This document shows, one piece after another, positions 31,316-43,050 of a stretch of 64,000 bases of DNA (position 1 is its first letter; the number at the start of each line of letters is the position of its first letter). This DNA is from Cyanophora paradoxa (taxonomy: Eukaryota > Glaucocystophyceae > Cyanophorales > Cyanophoraceae), in contig QPMI01000038.1 in NCBI GenBank assembly GCA_004431415.1, forward strand, positions 310,001 through 374,000, read 5' to 3'. The notes below the pieces were generated by a model. It saw only the letters and a program-made list of their open reading frames with translations, was not told the DNA's origin and ran no database searches. A program made the position numbers and the translations under genes.

Positions 31316-33104
31316 ATGGGGCGGGCTCCCAGGAAGTCTGCAAAGCGAGCGAGGACCGAGGAACCGCCGGCTGACGGTGCACGACCGAGATCGACTGCGC
31401 CGCGCTCACCTGCGCCCGAGTTCGCTGATCCGGGTGCAGCGATCGCTCCCGGGAGACGCTGCCGACAGATGGCGACGCCGCGGCAGGGCCCTCGAGCGGT
31501 GCGCTGACGTGAAAGCGCGCTCGGGCCCGGTCTCCCTTGGCCAGCGATCCCCGCGCCGCATCTCCTCGTGCGCGCGTCAGGTTACTCACAGAAGCGTCGG
31601 CAGGCGTCCAGGAGGCCGCGATCCTGGACCTGCCGGACGAGCTGCTGGCGCGCGTCCTCTTCCACGCCGCCCGGCGCGGCTGGACCTCGCGCCCCTCCTG
31701 CTGGACCTCGCGCCCCGCCTGCGGCGCGGCTGGACCTGCGCCCGGCGCGGCTGGACCTCGCGCCCCGCCTGCGGCAACCTCGCCGGTCTCTCCGACCTCG
31801 GGCAGTGCGCCCGCCTGCGCAGCCTGTACCTCGGGGTCGGCCGCCGCCTCTGGACGGAGATCTACGACCTCGACGGCCACCTCTCGCCCGTGTCGCGGCT
31901 GCGGTCGCTGGAGACGCTGGAGATCGACGTGCCCCTCCCCGTCGCCGCCCTCGAGGCCCTCGCGCCGCTCTGGTCCACCCTCCGCTCCCTCCGCTTCCTC
32001 GGCACCGTTGAATCGGCGTCGATCGGCTTCTACGTCGAGGCGGCGGCCCGCCTCAGGCACCTCGAGCGCCTCGGCCTCCTTCTCTGCGACACGGACGGCT
32101 CGCAGTACTGGCCCAGCCCGGGCGCAGGCCAGCTCGCCCCGCTCACCGCCCTCCGCAAGCTGCGAGGTCCTACACCCCCCCCCCCCCTCCTCTCCTTCTC
32201 GGCGAAGACCGACCCGCCGGCGCCCGCAGTGCTCGACCTCGGGGTCGTCTACGACTCGCTCGAGGTCCTGCGCGGCCTCCCGCCCCTCGCCCACTTCTCC
32301 GCCTACCTCGACGAGCCCGCCGCCGAGCCCTCCGCCTCCGCCATCGATACCGCCGCGTCCCTCCGTTCCCTGTGGCTCGCCTGCGACCGCCCCGCGGAGG
32401 CCGAGGGGCGCCTCCGCGTCGCCCGCCTCCTCCGGCAGACCCTCCGCCTCGCCCCCGGCCTCCAGGCGCGCGCGCCTCCAGCCTTCCCTCTTGCTTCATC
32501 CTCGCCCTGACCTCCAAGCAGGCGCTGGAGCTGATGCTGCACCCGGACTCCTTCGAGGACCTCGCCGCCGACGAGGAGCACTCGGAGGTCTTCGGGGCCC
32601 TCGCGTCGCTGGAGAAGCTGGTCCTCTCCAGCGTCGAGGGCGGGGGCGGGGGCGCCCTCCCGTGGAGCTTCCTGCAGGCGAGTACTAGTGCTCTCGTCTG
32701 GTGAGCGAGCGAATGAGTGCTGAAACGAGCGGGCGCAGAGGTTCAAGCTCTTACCGTCGCTGCGCTGCCTGAAGCTGCAGGCCCGGCTCGTCATCGTCCC
32801 CAAGGCGAAGCGCCGGTCGCGGGGCCGCGGGCGGCGGCGGGCACGAACCGGCGCAGCGGCGGCAGCTGAGCGCACGGTCACTGTGCCCGAGCTGCGGGAG
32901 GCGTTCGCGCATCTGCGCGAGCTCCGGGTGCGCATGCGGTCCTGCCAATTTCCGTGGAAATTGGCGCTCTGCTCCAAATTAAACAATGCCAACGGCTTCG
33001 CAGGTGAGGGAGGAGGCGGCGCGAGCGATGACGGAGGCGGAGCAGGGGCGGCTCAGGGAGGCCCCGCGTGGTCTACGAGGGGCTCGCCGGCGACGACTAG
33101 CTGA
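31316..33104 (+). CDS. F-box/leucine-rich protein with basic N-terminus
   Basis: ATG 31316 (MGRAPRKSAKRARTEEPPAD) gives a nuclear-type basic leader. An exon near 31600 carries a short F-box (AAILDLPDELLARVLFHAA). Leucine-rich segments follow: LSDLGQCARLRSLYLGVG, LSPVSRLRSLETLEIDVPL, PLWSTLRSLRFLG, AARLRHLERLGLLL, LAPLTALRKLRG, YDSLEVLRGLPPLAHF, FGALASLEKLVLSS and LREAFAHLRELRVRMRS. The exact 3' end is uncertain; stops lie near 33100. A minisatellite encoding GWTSRP-like repeats separates the F-box from the LRRs and may be repeat expansion. Likely an SCF adaptor, target unknown. Confidence 0.6.
31673..31790. repeat. Minisatellite in the F-box gene
   Basis: About five imperfect tandem copies of a 20-26 base word built on CGCGGCTGGACCTCGCGCCC and CGCCTGCGG. 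Confidence 0.8.
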
Positions 33105-33389
33105 AGTGATCATGATTGGAGGCCTGTACAGCGATTATCCTTCCCTTCCGTCCATATATATGGCCAGGAAAACAAGAGAGGAGGGAAGATCTAGAGGTGA
33201 GGGCAGCTGCAGCCTGCAGCCTGCACTGGCCCTGCAGCTGCGCATGCAGCTGCAGGCACCGCCACGGCGTGGCAGGTTGCAGCTGTAGCCTGTAGGCTGT
33301 AGCTACCGGCCCAGTAGTACCGGCGCGGGTAGCCGCTCCACTGGGCCAGGCCAGCTGCGGGCCCACGCGCGCGCGGCACGCACGCCACA
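33105..33389. other. Intergenic, CAGCTGCAG-rich
   Basis: Dense GCAGCTGCAGCCTGCAG words at 33206-33300 form several nested short palindromes. No gene seen. Confidence 0.5.
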
Positions 33390-33591
33390 TATTATTGGTG
33401 TTGTTGGGCCCGCTCTGCTGTGCTGTGGCTGCCCAGCTGTGCTCCCAGCCCGTGCGCTACACGCGAGATTGCCCCGAGGGGTGGTGGGGCTGTATTGGGA
33501 GCCGTGGTGCGGTCCCGGAGGGTACAGCAAGACTACTGACTGGGGTACATGGTATGAGTGGCTCGACTCAGTGGAAACCAGGCTGGCAACA
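33390..33591. repeat. Left 202-bp terminal direct repeat
   Basis: Begins TATTATTGGTGTTGTTGGG and ends CCAGGCTGGCAACA. Matches 35267-35468 at a constant offset of 1877. Confidence 0.9.
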
Positions 33592-35266
33592 TCTCCCTCA
33601 CTGGTACGACCACGTCCACGTGGTCCACATCGGAACGGCAACGACTACGCCCGCGTGGTCGGGGCCGGGACGGAAAACGCCTAGGCCTGGCAATGAACCA
33701 AGGGCCAGAAGGGGTACAACTCTCAAAGGCCGTCCGAAAGATCGAGGGGTACGCCGAGGGAACGAGGGGTACAGGGATCTCCCTCACTGGTAAGGCGAAA
33801 GCTACCGAGGGGGGATCTCCCTCACTGGTAAGGATGAAGCCACTACGGAACTGCACGAGAAAGGACAGGGATGAGAAAGAACCCGCTATCCAGGGCAGCA
33901 GCGAGGCGCGAGGTCTGAAGAGGCCAAGCCACTGATGGGACCCTGGGGGCCATACAGAGAGGCACCGGCACTTGCATCCCACAGCAAGAGACCAGGCAGA
34001 AAACCACCACCCAACGGGAAAGGAAATGGGAAGACTCAAAAGAGGAATGGAGAACGGCAAAGGATGCAAGGGGGCAGGGCCCGGGGACATCGACGTCGGG
34101 GTACAGCACGTCAGCGACGGGAGGGGCGGCTCGGGCAATCACGGCCATCGTAAAGACGGGTGTGACGCGCGGCACGCAAGGTAAGTCTGGTCATCTTGAA
34201 GCCTCGATTGCGAGTGACCGCATCTGAGCAAGACAGCAAGAGGGATCGGTCAGAGCCATCCTTCCGCAGGGCCATCACTCAGGCGGGAGGCTAGCAGCTC
34301 GGGACCGGCGAGGCAACTCTCTTCGGGGCTCCAACGGGCCATGGCAGGCTATGCGACTCATCGGATACATCATCCGGGATTGGAAGGGGCAACGCCGCAT
34401 CGGATACATCATCCGTGGGCCATCGGACAGCGATAAGGGTCACGACTGAACGGCGCGGGGGCCGGACTCCCAGTCGGTTGCGACAGACTCTCAGTCGGAA
34501 GCAAGATAGACTCTCAAAGCTCATAGACTCTCAAGGCGACTGGCATGGGTAGCCGAGTCGCGGGACACGCATAGATGGTTCCCTTCTAAGAGCGACTCTC
34601 GGGGGGCGAGCTGCTAATGCGACGGAAAGAATGAGAGAGAGCGTATCTTCAGCGTGAAGATGTAGCTTGGTCGCCGCCTCCAGTCCGTACGCGCAGGTCC
34701 GGGCGATCGCGGCCAAGCCTTTGAAGTGCGCGCCGGTCTGGTTGGGCGGACTCCCGGGACGCGCAGCACTCGCAGACAGCGCTCGCCTTTGGCGCCCTTG
34801 CTCACGCGCGCGGAGCGCGGCGTGTTGAGTCGCTGAGGTACGCAAGCCGAGGCTCATGCCGGAATCACCCGGCCTCCGATGCGCGATGGCGCTGATCGAC
34901 GTGGAAAGAACACCAGCTCTCGATCAGGCCGCACGGATTACGCTGGAATCACCCAGCTGCCAAGGCTGCTGCAGGCGGCACGGGAATCACCCGACGGTCC
35001 GACGCGGTCCAGCGCGCGAGCGAGGGCCGGTCGCGGGCATCACCCGGTGCTGCTGCTGACGAGCACATCGCTACGGTCGCGGTTGGGATCGCCGTCTTCT
35101 TCTCCTCCCTCCGCTTTTGAAGATTCGGCCTCCGTGCCGATCGTCCCTCCTTTTCGTAGTCCAGCGATCGCGCGCACTCTCCACCATGCAGAATCCACGG
35201 ACTCTCCACCGGCGCATCGACGTCCGCAGCGTCCGTCGACGGGGCCAGGGGCTGTCGCGGCGAGGG

Positions 35267-35468
35267 TATTATTGGTGTTGTTGGGCCCGCTCTGCTGTGC
35301 TGTGGCTGCCCAGCTGTGCTCCCAGCCCGTGCGCTACACGCGAGATTGCCCCGAGGGGTGGTGGGGCTGTATTGGGAGCCGTGGTGCGGTCCCGGAGGGT
35401 ACAGCAAGACTACTGACTGGGGTACATGGTATGAGTGGCTCGACTCAGTGGAAACCAGGCTGGCAACA
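35267..35468. repeat. Right 202-bp terminal direct repeat
   Basis: Identical in reading to 33390-33591. Followed by CACACTATAGCT, which is unique. Confidence 0.9.
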
Positions 35469-36262
35469 CACACTATAGCTAGCACTGTGACAGCCGCTCT
35501 GACCCGCTCACTGACTGCAGCACTGCTCGCTAGCGCTGCATATGCATTTTCTGAGGCGAAGCGCAAGATGAGCGGCCGCGGCGCGCCCAGAGCGGCGGGG
35601 GCCGCTCATGATATCGATCAAGGCGGGCACGGCGGCGAGGGCGGCGAGGTGTGCCGCCTCGCGGGCTCCTCCGTGAGGGACGCCGCGGGCCCGGGAACCG
35701 CGCCCCGGCCCCTCGAGCTCTAGATCTGCGCGCGGGGGCCGGCCCGGCGGGGTGGGCCAGAGGTCGATCCGGAGCTCGCCGAGTCGCCCGGCCGAGTCAA
35801 CGTCAAGCTCGAATTCAAAAAAATGATTCGAAGGCGCCGCGGCGCCGGCTCGGAGGAGCTCGAGCTCGGAGGCGAGGCAGAAGTTGCGATCGATGGCCCG
35901 GACCGGCGCGGAGCGGGAGAGCTCGAGCGGCCGACGGCCGTCCGCGGCGCGCTGCGAGTCCTCCGGCGCCGCGAGCTCGAGGAGTTCGCGATCGCGATCG
36001 ATATCGAGCTCCGGATCCGAGCTAGCGCTGGAGCTCGGGAGGGGGGGGAGGGGGGAGGGCGGGGGGGGTACTTCTAGTGCGGCGGCTTGAAGGCGGCGCG
36101 GGCGGCCTGCGGCCCTGCGCACGACAGTCCCGTGTGCGCGCGCTGTCTCCCACCCGCACCTTGATGCGCTTGTCATCCACTTTTTCAATCTGTCGCCTGC
36201 GAGCTGACATCCTTGCAGGGCGCTGCTGCGACGCGCTCCAATTCGGTTGGCATCTCCAGGGG
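35469..36262. other. Spacer with a doubtful minus-strand frame
   Basis: A minus-strand frame from about 36030 to 35508 contains plausible residues (SNHFFEFELDVDSAGRLGEL, RIDLWPTPPGR). The DNA is dense in GAGCTC and GATCGC palindromic words, which can create such frames, and no splice partner or family was found. The 5' flank of the PHD gene (36070-36262) includes a TCCTTGCAG acceptor-like site at about 36210. Confidence 0.35.
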
Positions 36263-38306
36263 ATGCGGCCGCCGCCGCCCGATGAGGCCGCGCGGCCGGA
36301 GGGCGCCGGCAGCGGCAAGCGGGAGCTGCGGAAGTCCACGGAGCTGCAAACCCGCGCCAGTACCAGCCTCGCATCGCGATCCACGCCGAGGCCTGCGCAC
36401 AATCACAAACGAACGCGCTTCAACCCGCCCGCCGTGGAACACGAGAACGATGGCGCGTTCGCCCGGAGTCGCGCCGCTGCCGGGCCGTGCGGGGGCTTGC
36501 TGAACGCGCCCGTTCGTTTAGATGCATGCGGGGAGTGCGGCGAGGGCGGGACCCTGCTCTGCTGCGACGGCTGCTACGCCAGCGTGCAGTGCGCTCGCCG
36601 CCCCGCTCTCCCCTCGCCCGCCCCGACGCCGCCGGCAGCGCCGAGTGCGCGGCGGAGTCGGAGAGGCAGTCTGCGGCGGCCGGGGAGGCGTCGAACGAGT
36701 GGTTCTGCGCGTGGTGCGTCCTGAGGCGCTCGAAGGGCTTCCGGGAGCGCGTGCGGAAGGAGGACCCGTGCCCGCTCTGCGGGGGCGGCGGCCGCGAGGA
36801 GGCGGGGCGGGCGTGGAAGCCCTGCCGCTGCGCGGGGCGCTACGCGGCGAACGCGGGGCGCGGCGCGGCGAGCGCGGCGGAGGTGACGGCGGAGGGCACG
36901 TCGCAGCGCGGCATCCTCGTCGGGCCCAAGGTCCGCCGGCTCGAATCCGAGCGGGCTCGTTTCCGCGCCCGTCTCGGGGCGCCCGACTCCTTCCGCGCAG
37001 TACCAGGCCGTGGTCCCCGATTACGAGCCCTCCGCCCCCCGCCCCGTGCGCCCCGCCCCTCCCGCCGCCCCGCTACCCCGCCCCCCCCCCCCCGCCCCCC
37101 GCCCCGTCCCCCCCCCCCCCTCGCGCCCCCGCCGCGCTTGGGCATTCATGTCCCCCCGCAGCCGACCGCGGCGCCGAGCTCCTCTGGGACCCACACAGGC
37201 TACCCCCCGAAGAGAGTACGTACCCCTGTACCCCATACCCCCTCCATGCCCCTCCCCCGTCCTCTATGGGGGTACACCTGATCCGGTAAGAACAGTCGAT
37301 CGGTTCCTGTGCGCGGCGCGGACGGTGGGGCGGGAGGCGCACTACGACTTCCTGGACGGTACCCCCGCCGACGACGTGGCGTCACGGCTGGGGGCGATCC
37401 TGCGCGGGGGGGTACGCCCGCGGCGGCCGCCGGTGGCGGAGGACGCGGCGCTGTCGGCGCTGCACGGGGCGGGGTACGAGGCGGACGCGGCGGTGGGGCG
37501 GCTGCGGGAGCAGGCGGCGACGGCGCCGCGGTACACCCCGGGGCGCGACCTGAGCCGGGCCACCGGTGAGCGGGGCTCGCCCCCTCGAAGAAGTGGGGCA
37601 AGACGGGGCTGGCTTGCAGAGGCGTGGAGCGTGGCGGAGGTGGCGCGCTTCGAGGAGGCGCTGGCCCGCGTCGGCCGCAACTTCCCCGCCGTCGCCCGCC
37701 GCGTGCGCCCCCGCCCCCAGAGCAGGCCGGCGCCGTCCCTCCGCCCGCCCGGACCCGCTGAGGGCGCCCCGCAGGTCGGCACGAAGGGCGTGCCCAGCGT
37801 CGTCTCCTTCTACTACTGCGTCTGGCGGAGGTGCGAACGAAGGCTCGGGGGGGAGGGGGGGGGGGGGGGTTAATCTGAGCGGCCCGGGCCGTCCTCGCAG
37901 GGTACTGAGGACGACGAAGAAGGCGGTGGGGCGGGCGGGGCCCCGCAGCGGCCGGCCGCCGCCGCCGCCCCGCCCCGGCGCCCCGGCCGCCCCGCCGCCG
38001 CGCTCGGAGGCGGGCCGGCGCGGCGGGCGGGCAGGGCGCCGGGGGGCCCCCGGGCCGTCCGCTTCGGAGGGGGCGGGGGAGAGCGATTCGGGGACGGAGG
38101 GGGCGAGGAGGAGGGCGGGTCGTCGTCGGGCGGGGAGGGGCAGGGGCACCCGGGGGCGCGGGGGCCCCCCTGGGGGGCCGGCCGCCTCCGCCGCCGCCCC
38201 TCCACGTCGCCGGTCGGCTCGTGAGGCCCGCCCGCCCGCCCGCCTGCCGGGCCCTAAGCGCGTCCCTCACTCTCTCTTCCGCTCTCTTTCTCCTGTGCAC
38301 CCCTAG
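36263..38306 (+). CDS. PHD-ELM2-SANT chromatin protein
   Basis: ATG 36263 (MRPPPPDEAARPEG). A GC-AG intron (36453-36521) joins END to DACGECGEGGTLLCCDGCYA. The next intron (36589-36638) splits a codon whose restored His gives the PHD ligand set C-x2-C-x9-C-x2-C-x4-H-x2-C..C-x2-C, ending EWFCAWC. A second Cys cluster follows (DPCPLCGG..PCRC). ELM2: RGILVGPK joins YQAVVPDYEP, then ELLWDPHRLPPEE, VDRFLCAARTV and EDAALSALHGAGYEADAAV. SANT: WSVAEVARFEEALARVGRNF, then VGTKGVPSVVSFYYCVWRR. The Arg/Pro-rich tail ends at 38306. ELM2-SANT pairs recruit and activate class I histone deacetylases (MTA, CoREST, MIER, RERE); the PHD would read histone tails. Expected to be nuclear. Confidence 0.85.
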
Positions 38307-38741
38307 CTACCGTAGTACGCACACAGCCCCCTCACCCGCGGCCACCGGGGCCGCGACGTATGCATACATGCATCTCTCCCTAGGCTTGAATTTTCCTTTG
38401 TCTAGATCGTCGAATTCTTCGCATCAACCATTGAACTCCAGATTCGAAATGAAACCTCACTCGCTCTTGAAACCCGCGCGCGAGAAATTGGCCGAGGCAA
38501 CTTAGATGAAGTTACATCGATATAAGTAGTGTACGATGTGCGCATACACCGGAGATCGGTGCGCGTATCTACGAGGTTAACGAGCTCGCGGCTGAGTCGA
38601 CGAGGCTATAGCTGCTGGTCATCGGTTCCTACGTTCAATTTCTTCAATTTCATAGTCGTATGGGCGGCGGGCGCCGGGAAGAAGGCGTTCCGCACGGCCG
38701 AGCCGAGGATGTCACCTCATGATCAGATGTCAGCGCCGATG
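38307..38741. other. Intergenic, no gene seen
   Basis: Lower-GC, with TCTAGATC, GAATTC and TCGATA words. Both flanking genes end here (convergent). Confidence 0.45.
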
Positions 38742-40628
38742 TCAACGATGCCGGCGCTGGGGAGGGCCCGCGCGACGGCCGCCCTCGCAGCGTCCCGCGC
38801 CTGAGCCCTCTCCGCGCTCGTCTTGAGCGTCTTCGTGCGCAGGCGGACCTGCGGCCACGGGCGCTCCGAGGCCTCGGGCCGCGCCGGGCGCAGGGCGCAG
38901 GGCATGGGGCGCGGGGCGGACCTCGGTGTCGCCGGCGGAGCAGGCAGCGAAGGCGGCGAGGCCGTCGAGCCAGCCGCCGCGCAGCGCCTCCGCACCGACG
39001 GCGACCGCGAGGGCGAGGCGGCGCGGCGGCGCGGCCGCCAGCGCCGCGGCGGCCTCCGCGGGGCGGCCCGGCGCGAGGTCGACCTCCATCTCGAGCGAGA
39101 GGCGCCCGCGGGCTGCGTCGGCCAGCGCCGCGAGCGCCTCGAGCGCCGGCGGCGGCAGCGGCGAGCCTGCCGCGGGCTGAGAGGAGCGGGCGGGGCGGGC
39201 CGGGGCGGGCCGGGGGCGCGGACCGATCCGCAGGTCGAGGTCGGTCAGTGTTGGGGAACGCGCAAAGGCGGCCGTGAGGCCGCTCAAGCAGCCGATTATC
39301 GCCTCTTCCCCGTCCTCGTCGTTGTCGAAATCGGGCAGGCACAGGGGCCCCAGGCTGCGGAGGGCGGGGCAGGAGCCGAGCGCCTCCAGATCCCCTTTCT
39401 CGACATCCCCTTTCTTTAGCTGCGAGGCGAGAGTGAATGATGGGGCGCAGCAGGAGTAGCAGGGGCGAGGAAGAGAGAGCCCAACCCCGAGCTGGACGTT
39501 GTCGCTCCGGAGGCGCTGGAGGGCGTCCAGGCGCGGGAGAGTGCGCAGGGCGGCGCCGGAGAGCGTCGGACTGCAAAGGAGCCTGCGCGGGGCGCGGCGC
39601 CGGCTCAGCGAGGCGCCGCGCGGCGAGGGGGAGGGGCAGCTCGTGCGCACTCTTTGAGGGAGCGAGCGGCCGGGCCGGAGGCGAGGGCATCCAGCAGGAG
39701 GCCGAAGCTATCGACGTTTCCCTCGAAGCAAGCGTAGTCGGTGATGTCCAGGAGCTCCAGGGCGGGGAGGACGGCCAGGCCAGCCGCGTCCCCGAAGCTC
39801 TCCAAACATGTCGTGACCTGCCGCCGCGTCAACGTAGCGCAGGCTGACGAGAAGGGGACGCGCACCCGCTTGAGACGCGGGAGGCATCGGCCGAGGGCGT
39901 CGGCGTCGGGCAGGCAGGTTTCGCCGAGAGAGAAGTTCTCCAAGTTCGGGTAGGGGCGAAGGAGGGCGTCAAGCCCGCCGGGGCTGCCCTCGAAGTCGAG
40001 ATCGCAGGAATGATGCCCGCTGCTGCTAAGATGGATGCTCCGGAGCGAGGGGCAAGCGACGCCGCCCGGCGGCACGAGGGCGCCGAGCAGTTCGTAGAGG
40101 CAGGCGTGCGCGGAGGGGTCACAGTGCAGATGGACTTCGCCGAGGCCGCCGCACGACGCCACGCACGCCCCGACGAACGAGACGGCGACCGAGCACGGGA
40201 AATCCTGCTTCTCGTCAACGGCGGGGCGTGCGCAAAGCCGGCGTCGGCCTCGCACCAGCAGACGGAGCGATGCGCCGCGGGCGACGCGAATCCATCCCTT
40301 GCTTTGAGCATCTTGAGCATCGAACAGCTGCAGGCCTGGAAGTAAGTCGCGCCCGGACCGCGCGGTGACCTCCAGGCGGGCCCAGGAAACCGCATCGGCC
40401 GCGCCGCGCGCGCCAGCGGCGGCAGACGGCGCGCGCGAGGGCCGCGCCCCGCAGGCCCACGCGCTCGAGGACCTGCGAAAGAACCGCGTCTGGCAAATGC
40501 TCGATCGTCGCCGCTCTTGCATTCTCCGCTAGCGCTGGCTCCACGTCTTCTGAAACCGAGTCGAATTCGAATTCGGTTGCGTCGGGGGGCGGGCCCTTTC
40601 TCTTGCGGGTGCTTAGCGCTTCGTTCAT
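38742..40628 (-). pseudogene. F-box/leucine-rich gene, paralogue of the 55-kb gene, with a frame break after the F-box
   Basis: ATG 40628 (MNEALSTRKRKGPPPDATEF) leads to an F-box (IEHLPDAVLSQVLERVGLRG, ALARAVCRRWR). Straight after it, at about 40395-40425, the frame changes by one base relative to the paralogue; the homologous continuation (AADAVSWARLEVTARSG) lies in the next frame with no clear intron. Downstream leucine-rich segments look intact: CGGLGEVHLHCDPSAHACLY, PYPNLENFSLGETCLPDADA, LPRLKRVRVPF, LAVLPALELLDITDYACFEG, RSPTLTDLDLRIG and RGRLSLEMEVDLAPGRPAEA. A GC-donor intron, a sequencing error or true inactivation could explain the break. The 3' end is approximate. Confidence 0.6.
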
Positions 40629-40811
40629 CGTGCTGCAGGGCTAGCTGGGCGCTTGACACAATACCAGCACGCCGGCGGCCTCGAGCTGACTGGGTCGGTT
40701 GCAAATTGACCACACTTTGTACCCCCTCTGGCCGAGCCGTCGGAGCCAACGGAGCCGTCAGAGCCGTCGACGTCGGAGCTGCATGCGTGCAGCGCTGTCA
40801 GTCAGTGAGCT

Positions 40812-42806
40812 GTGAGTCATTCGTCCGTGATGGACGAGGCGGGCTCCGATGCGGCAGCGCTGGCCGCGCATCGACAACAGCCGCCTGCGCCGGGCCTCCT
40901 GGACCTGCCGGACGCGCTGCTGCAGCGCGCCATCGAGCTCGCGTGCACGAGCGAGGAGGAGGGCAGGTACCAGGCCATCCTGAGCGACTTGACCGACGCG
41001 AAGCTGCGCGCCGTCGCTGCGGGCGAGGAGCTCGCGACGGCCGGCCGCGAGCTGCGCGTCGACCTGCGGCCGCTGTCCCGCCTGCGGCGCGTGTGCAAGC
41101 GGTTCGCGGAGCTCGTGGAAGCGCGCGGCGCGGCGCCGCCGGCGCGGCTGGAGGTGCGGCTCTCTCCCGAATCCAGCGCACGTGAGGAGCTGGATCGGGG
41201 GTGCGAGGGCGCGGCCCGCGTGTACGGGGGCGAGATCGCAGATCTGGAAGTGAAGATCGTTGCGAATGAGGTCCGCGCGGAGCGCAAGCTACGCTGAGAT
41301 CGCGACCCGTGGCACCGCCGATCCCGATCATGACGTGCGCCCCGGCCCGCAGGGGAAGCCGGATGCCACCTTCTCCCTGGCGCCGCTCGCCCGCCTCCGC
41401 TCCCTCCGCGCCCTCCGGATGAGCCCCAACGCGGGTGCCGCCCTAAAGGCGCCCGACCTCACGCCCGCGCACGTCGCGCCCCTCGCCTCCCTCGCCGGCC
41501 TCTCCCGCCTCGACCTGAGCGGCGGCGCCGCCGGCCTCCGCACCACCCCGCCCGCCCTCGCCGCCCTCTCGCCGCTACCCCTCGCGACGCTCCGGGCCCC
41601 TGTCGTCGTCGGCCCGGCCTGTACCCCCGTGAAAGTCCTGGCCGACGTCGCCGCGGCCTTCCCGGGGCTCCGGGACCTGCTTCTCGCGTTCCTGCTGGAA
41701 CACAGGCCCCAGTACCAGATCATCCTCGCCCCGGACACGCTCGCCCCGCTCGCCCCCCTCACCTCCCTCCGAGGTCGGTCCCCCCCCCCCCCCCCCCCCC
41801 CTCCTCTCCTCCCCTCACGTTCGCTCGGATTCCTCGCAGCGCTGGTGCTCAAGCTCTCGCAGAACGTCGTCTTCTCGTCCCTCCGGCCGCTGGCCGCCCT
41901 CCCCCAGCTGGAGTACCTCTCCATCGACTACCACGGCTCCGAGCTCCGCCCCATCTCCTCCCTCACATCCCTCCGCGGTCCGCCCCCCCGCCCGCCCTCT
42001 TTATTTATGTACCTAATCTTCCCGTCCGCCCGCCCGAGCGCAGCGCTGAGCCTGCACGCCGGGCTCTGCGACGACCTCTCGTTCCTGCGGCCGCTGACGC
42101 GGCTCGAGGCGCTCAACGCGTGCACCGACGGGGACCCGGCGCGGCTGCTGCCGCTCGCCCCGCGCCTCCGCTGCCTCGTCCTCGAGCACGAGGGCCGCGC
42201 CTCCGCCGCCCTCGCCGACGCCCTCCTCCGCTGCACCGCCCTCGAGGCGAGCTCGAGCCTGTCTGTCGCTCGCCTCTGCTGACCCTTGTATGTACAGGAC
42301 CTGAGCATCCTGGCGGGCTGGGGCCTCTACGACGCCCTCTCGCGGCGCTCGCTGGCGCCCTGGGGCCGCCTCCGCTCGCTGGACGCCGCTGTGGACACCG
42401 AGATGGACAGCGACCCCATACCCCCCGCCTTCTTCTCGGTGCCCGGGTTCTCTCTGCGCCGCCCGCGCACGCGCTCCTCACGCGGGCGCGCGGGCGCCGG
42501 GGGGCAGCGGGTGTCGTCGGACCTGCGGGGCCTGCGGGAGCTCGAGGTGGGCCCGACGCTGCCCCTCCCCCTGCCCCCCGACGTCGTCGCCGCCTTCCGC
42601 GGGCGCCTCCGCCGCCTGCGGGCGCACGTGGTGGACAGGGGCCGCCCCCACGCCGAGCAGGCCGAGCAGCGCGCCCGCCAGGCCGTGCGCATGCGCCGCC
42701 CCGCGCCCCGCGCCCCGTGCTCGCACGCGGCGTCTGAGGCCGGCCGCTGGCGCAGGAGCTGGAGGGCGCCCTCGGCTTCAAGATCGAGCCGGCGTTCACG
42801 TTCTAG
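40812..42806 (+). CDS. F-box/leucine-rich protein
   Basis: Starts at ATG 40812 or 40830. The F-box is split by an insert: LLDLPDALLQRAIELAC and, 45 residues on, LSRLRRVCKRFAELVE. After an intron come leucine-rich segments, several ending one exon each at a SLRG junction: LAPLARLRSLRALRMSP, LASLAGLSRLDLSGGAAGL, LAPLTSLRG, LRPLAALPQLEYLSIDYHG, ISSLTSLRG, LSFLRPLTRLEALNAC, LAPRLRCLVLEHEG and LRGLRELEVGPTLPL. A final exon after a GGCGCAG acceptor ends LEGALGFKIEPAFTF at 42804-42806. One intron carries a 23-base C run (41780-41802). Probable SCF substrate adaptor, target unknown. Confidence 0.65.
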
Positions 42807-42976
42807 CGACCGTGGGCTCACGAGCTTGATTAGGCCTTCATGAGGTCGTATTCACATCAGTTCGGGCCGTCGCACCCCGTTCTAATTCACTGGTGCCCGC
42901 GCCGGATCATCATCCGGGATCATCCGGGAGGGAGGGGGCCGGGGCGGACAACTGCGCATGCATGCGCCGCTACGCA

Positions 42977-43050
42977 GGGGGGGGGGGGGGGGGGGGGATC
43001 GGCCGCGCCAGCTGCAGCACTTGGGGGGGGGGGGGGGGGGGGGGGGGGGG
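42977..43050. repeat. Two poly-G runs in a short tandem duplication
   Basis: 21 G (42977-42997) and 28 G (43023-43050). Each lies beside a copy of ACAACTGC..CATGC..CCGCTACGCAG. The region lies between convergent genes. Confidence 0.85.

Larger units (their letters stand above)
33390..35468. mobile_element. Putative short non-autonomous element with 202-bp terminal direct repeats (TRIM-like)
   Basis: Two 202-base copies, identical as far as I can read, bound a 1.67-kb interior. Within each copy a TGTTG near the left edge and a CAACA at the right edge mirror each other, as in LTRs. The interior shows no Gag, protease or RT motifs; its frames are Arg/Pro-rich noise. It holds three copies of TCTCCCTCACTGGTA (near 33592, 33778 and 33816), two copies of GCATCGGATACATCATCCG-like sequence (34356-34420) and several AATCACCC words (34860-35045). 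No convincing target-site duplication was found. It could also be a simple segmental duplication. Confidence 0.45.

Noticed and set aside
33390-35468. Gag or RT remnants inside the small element
   Set aside because: No catalytic or zinc-knuckle motif in any frame.
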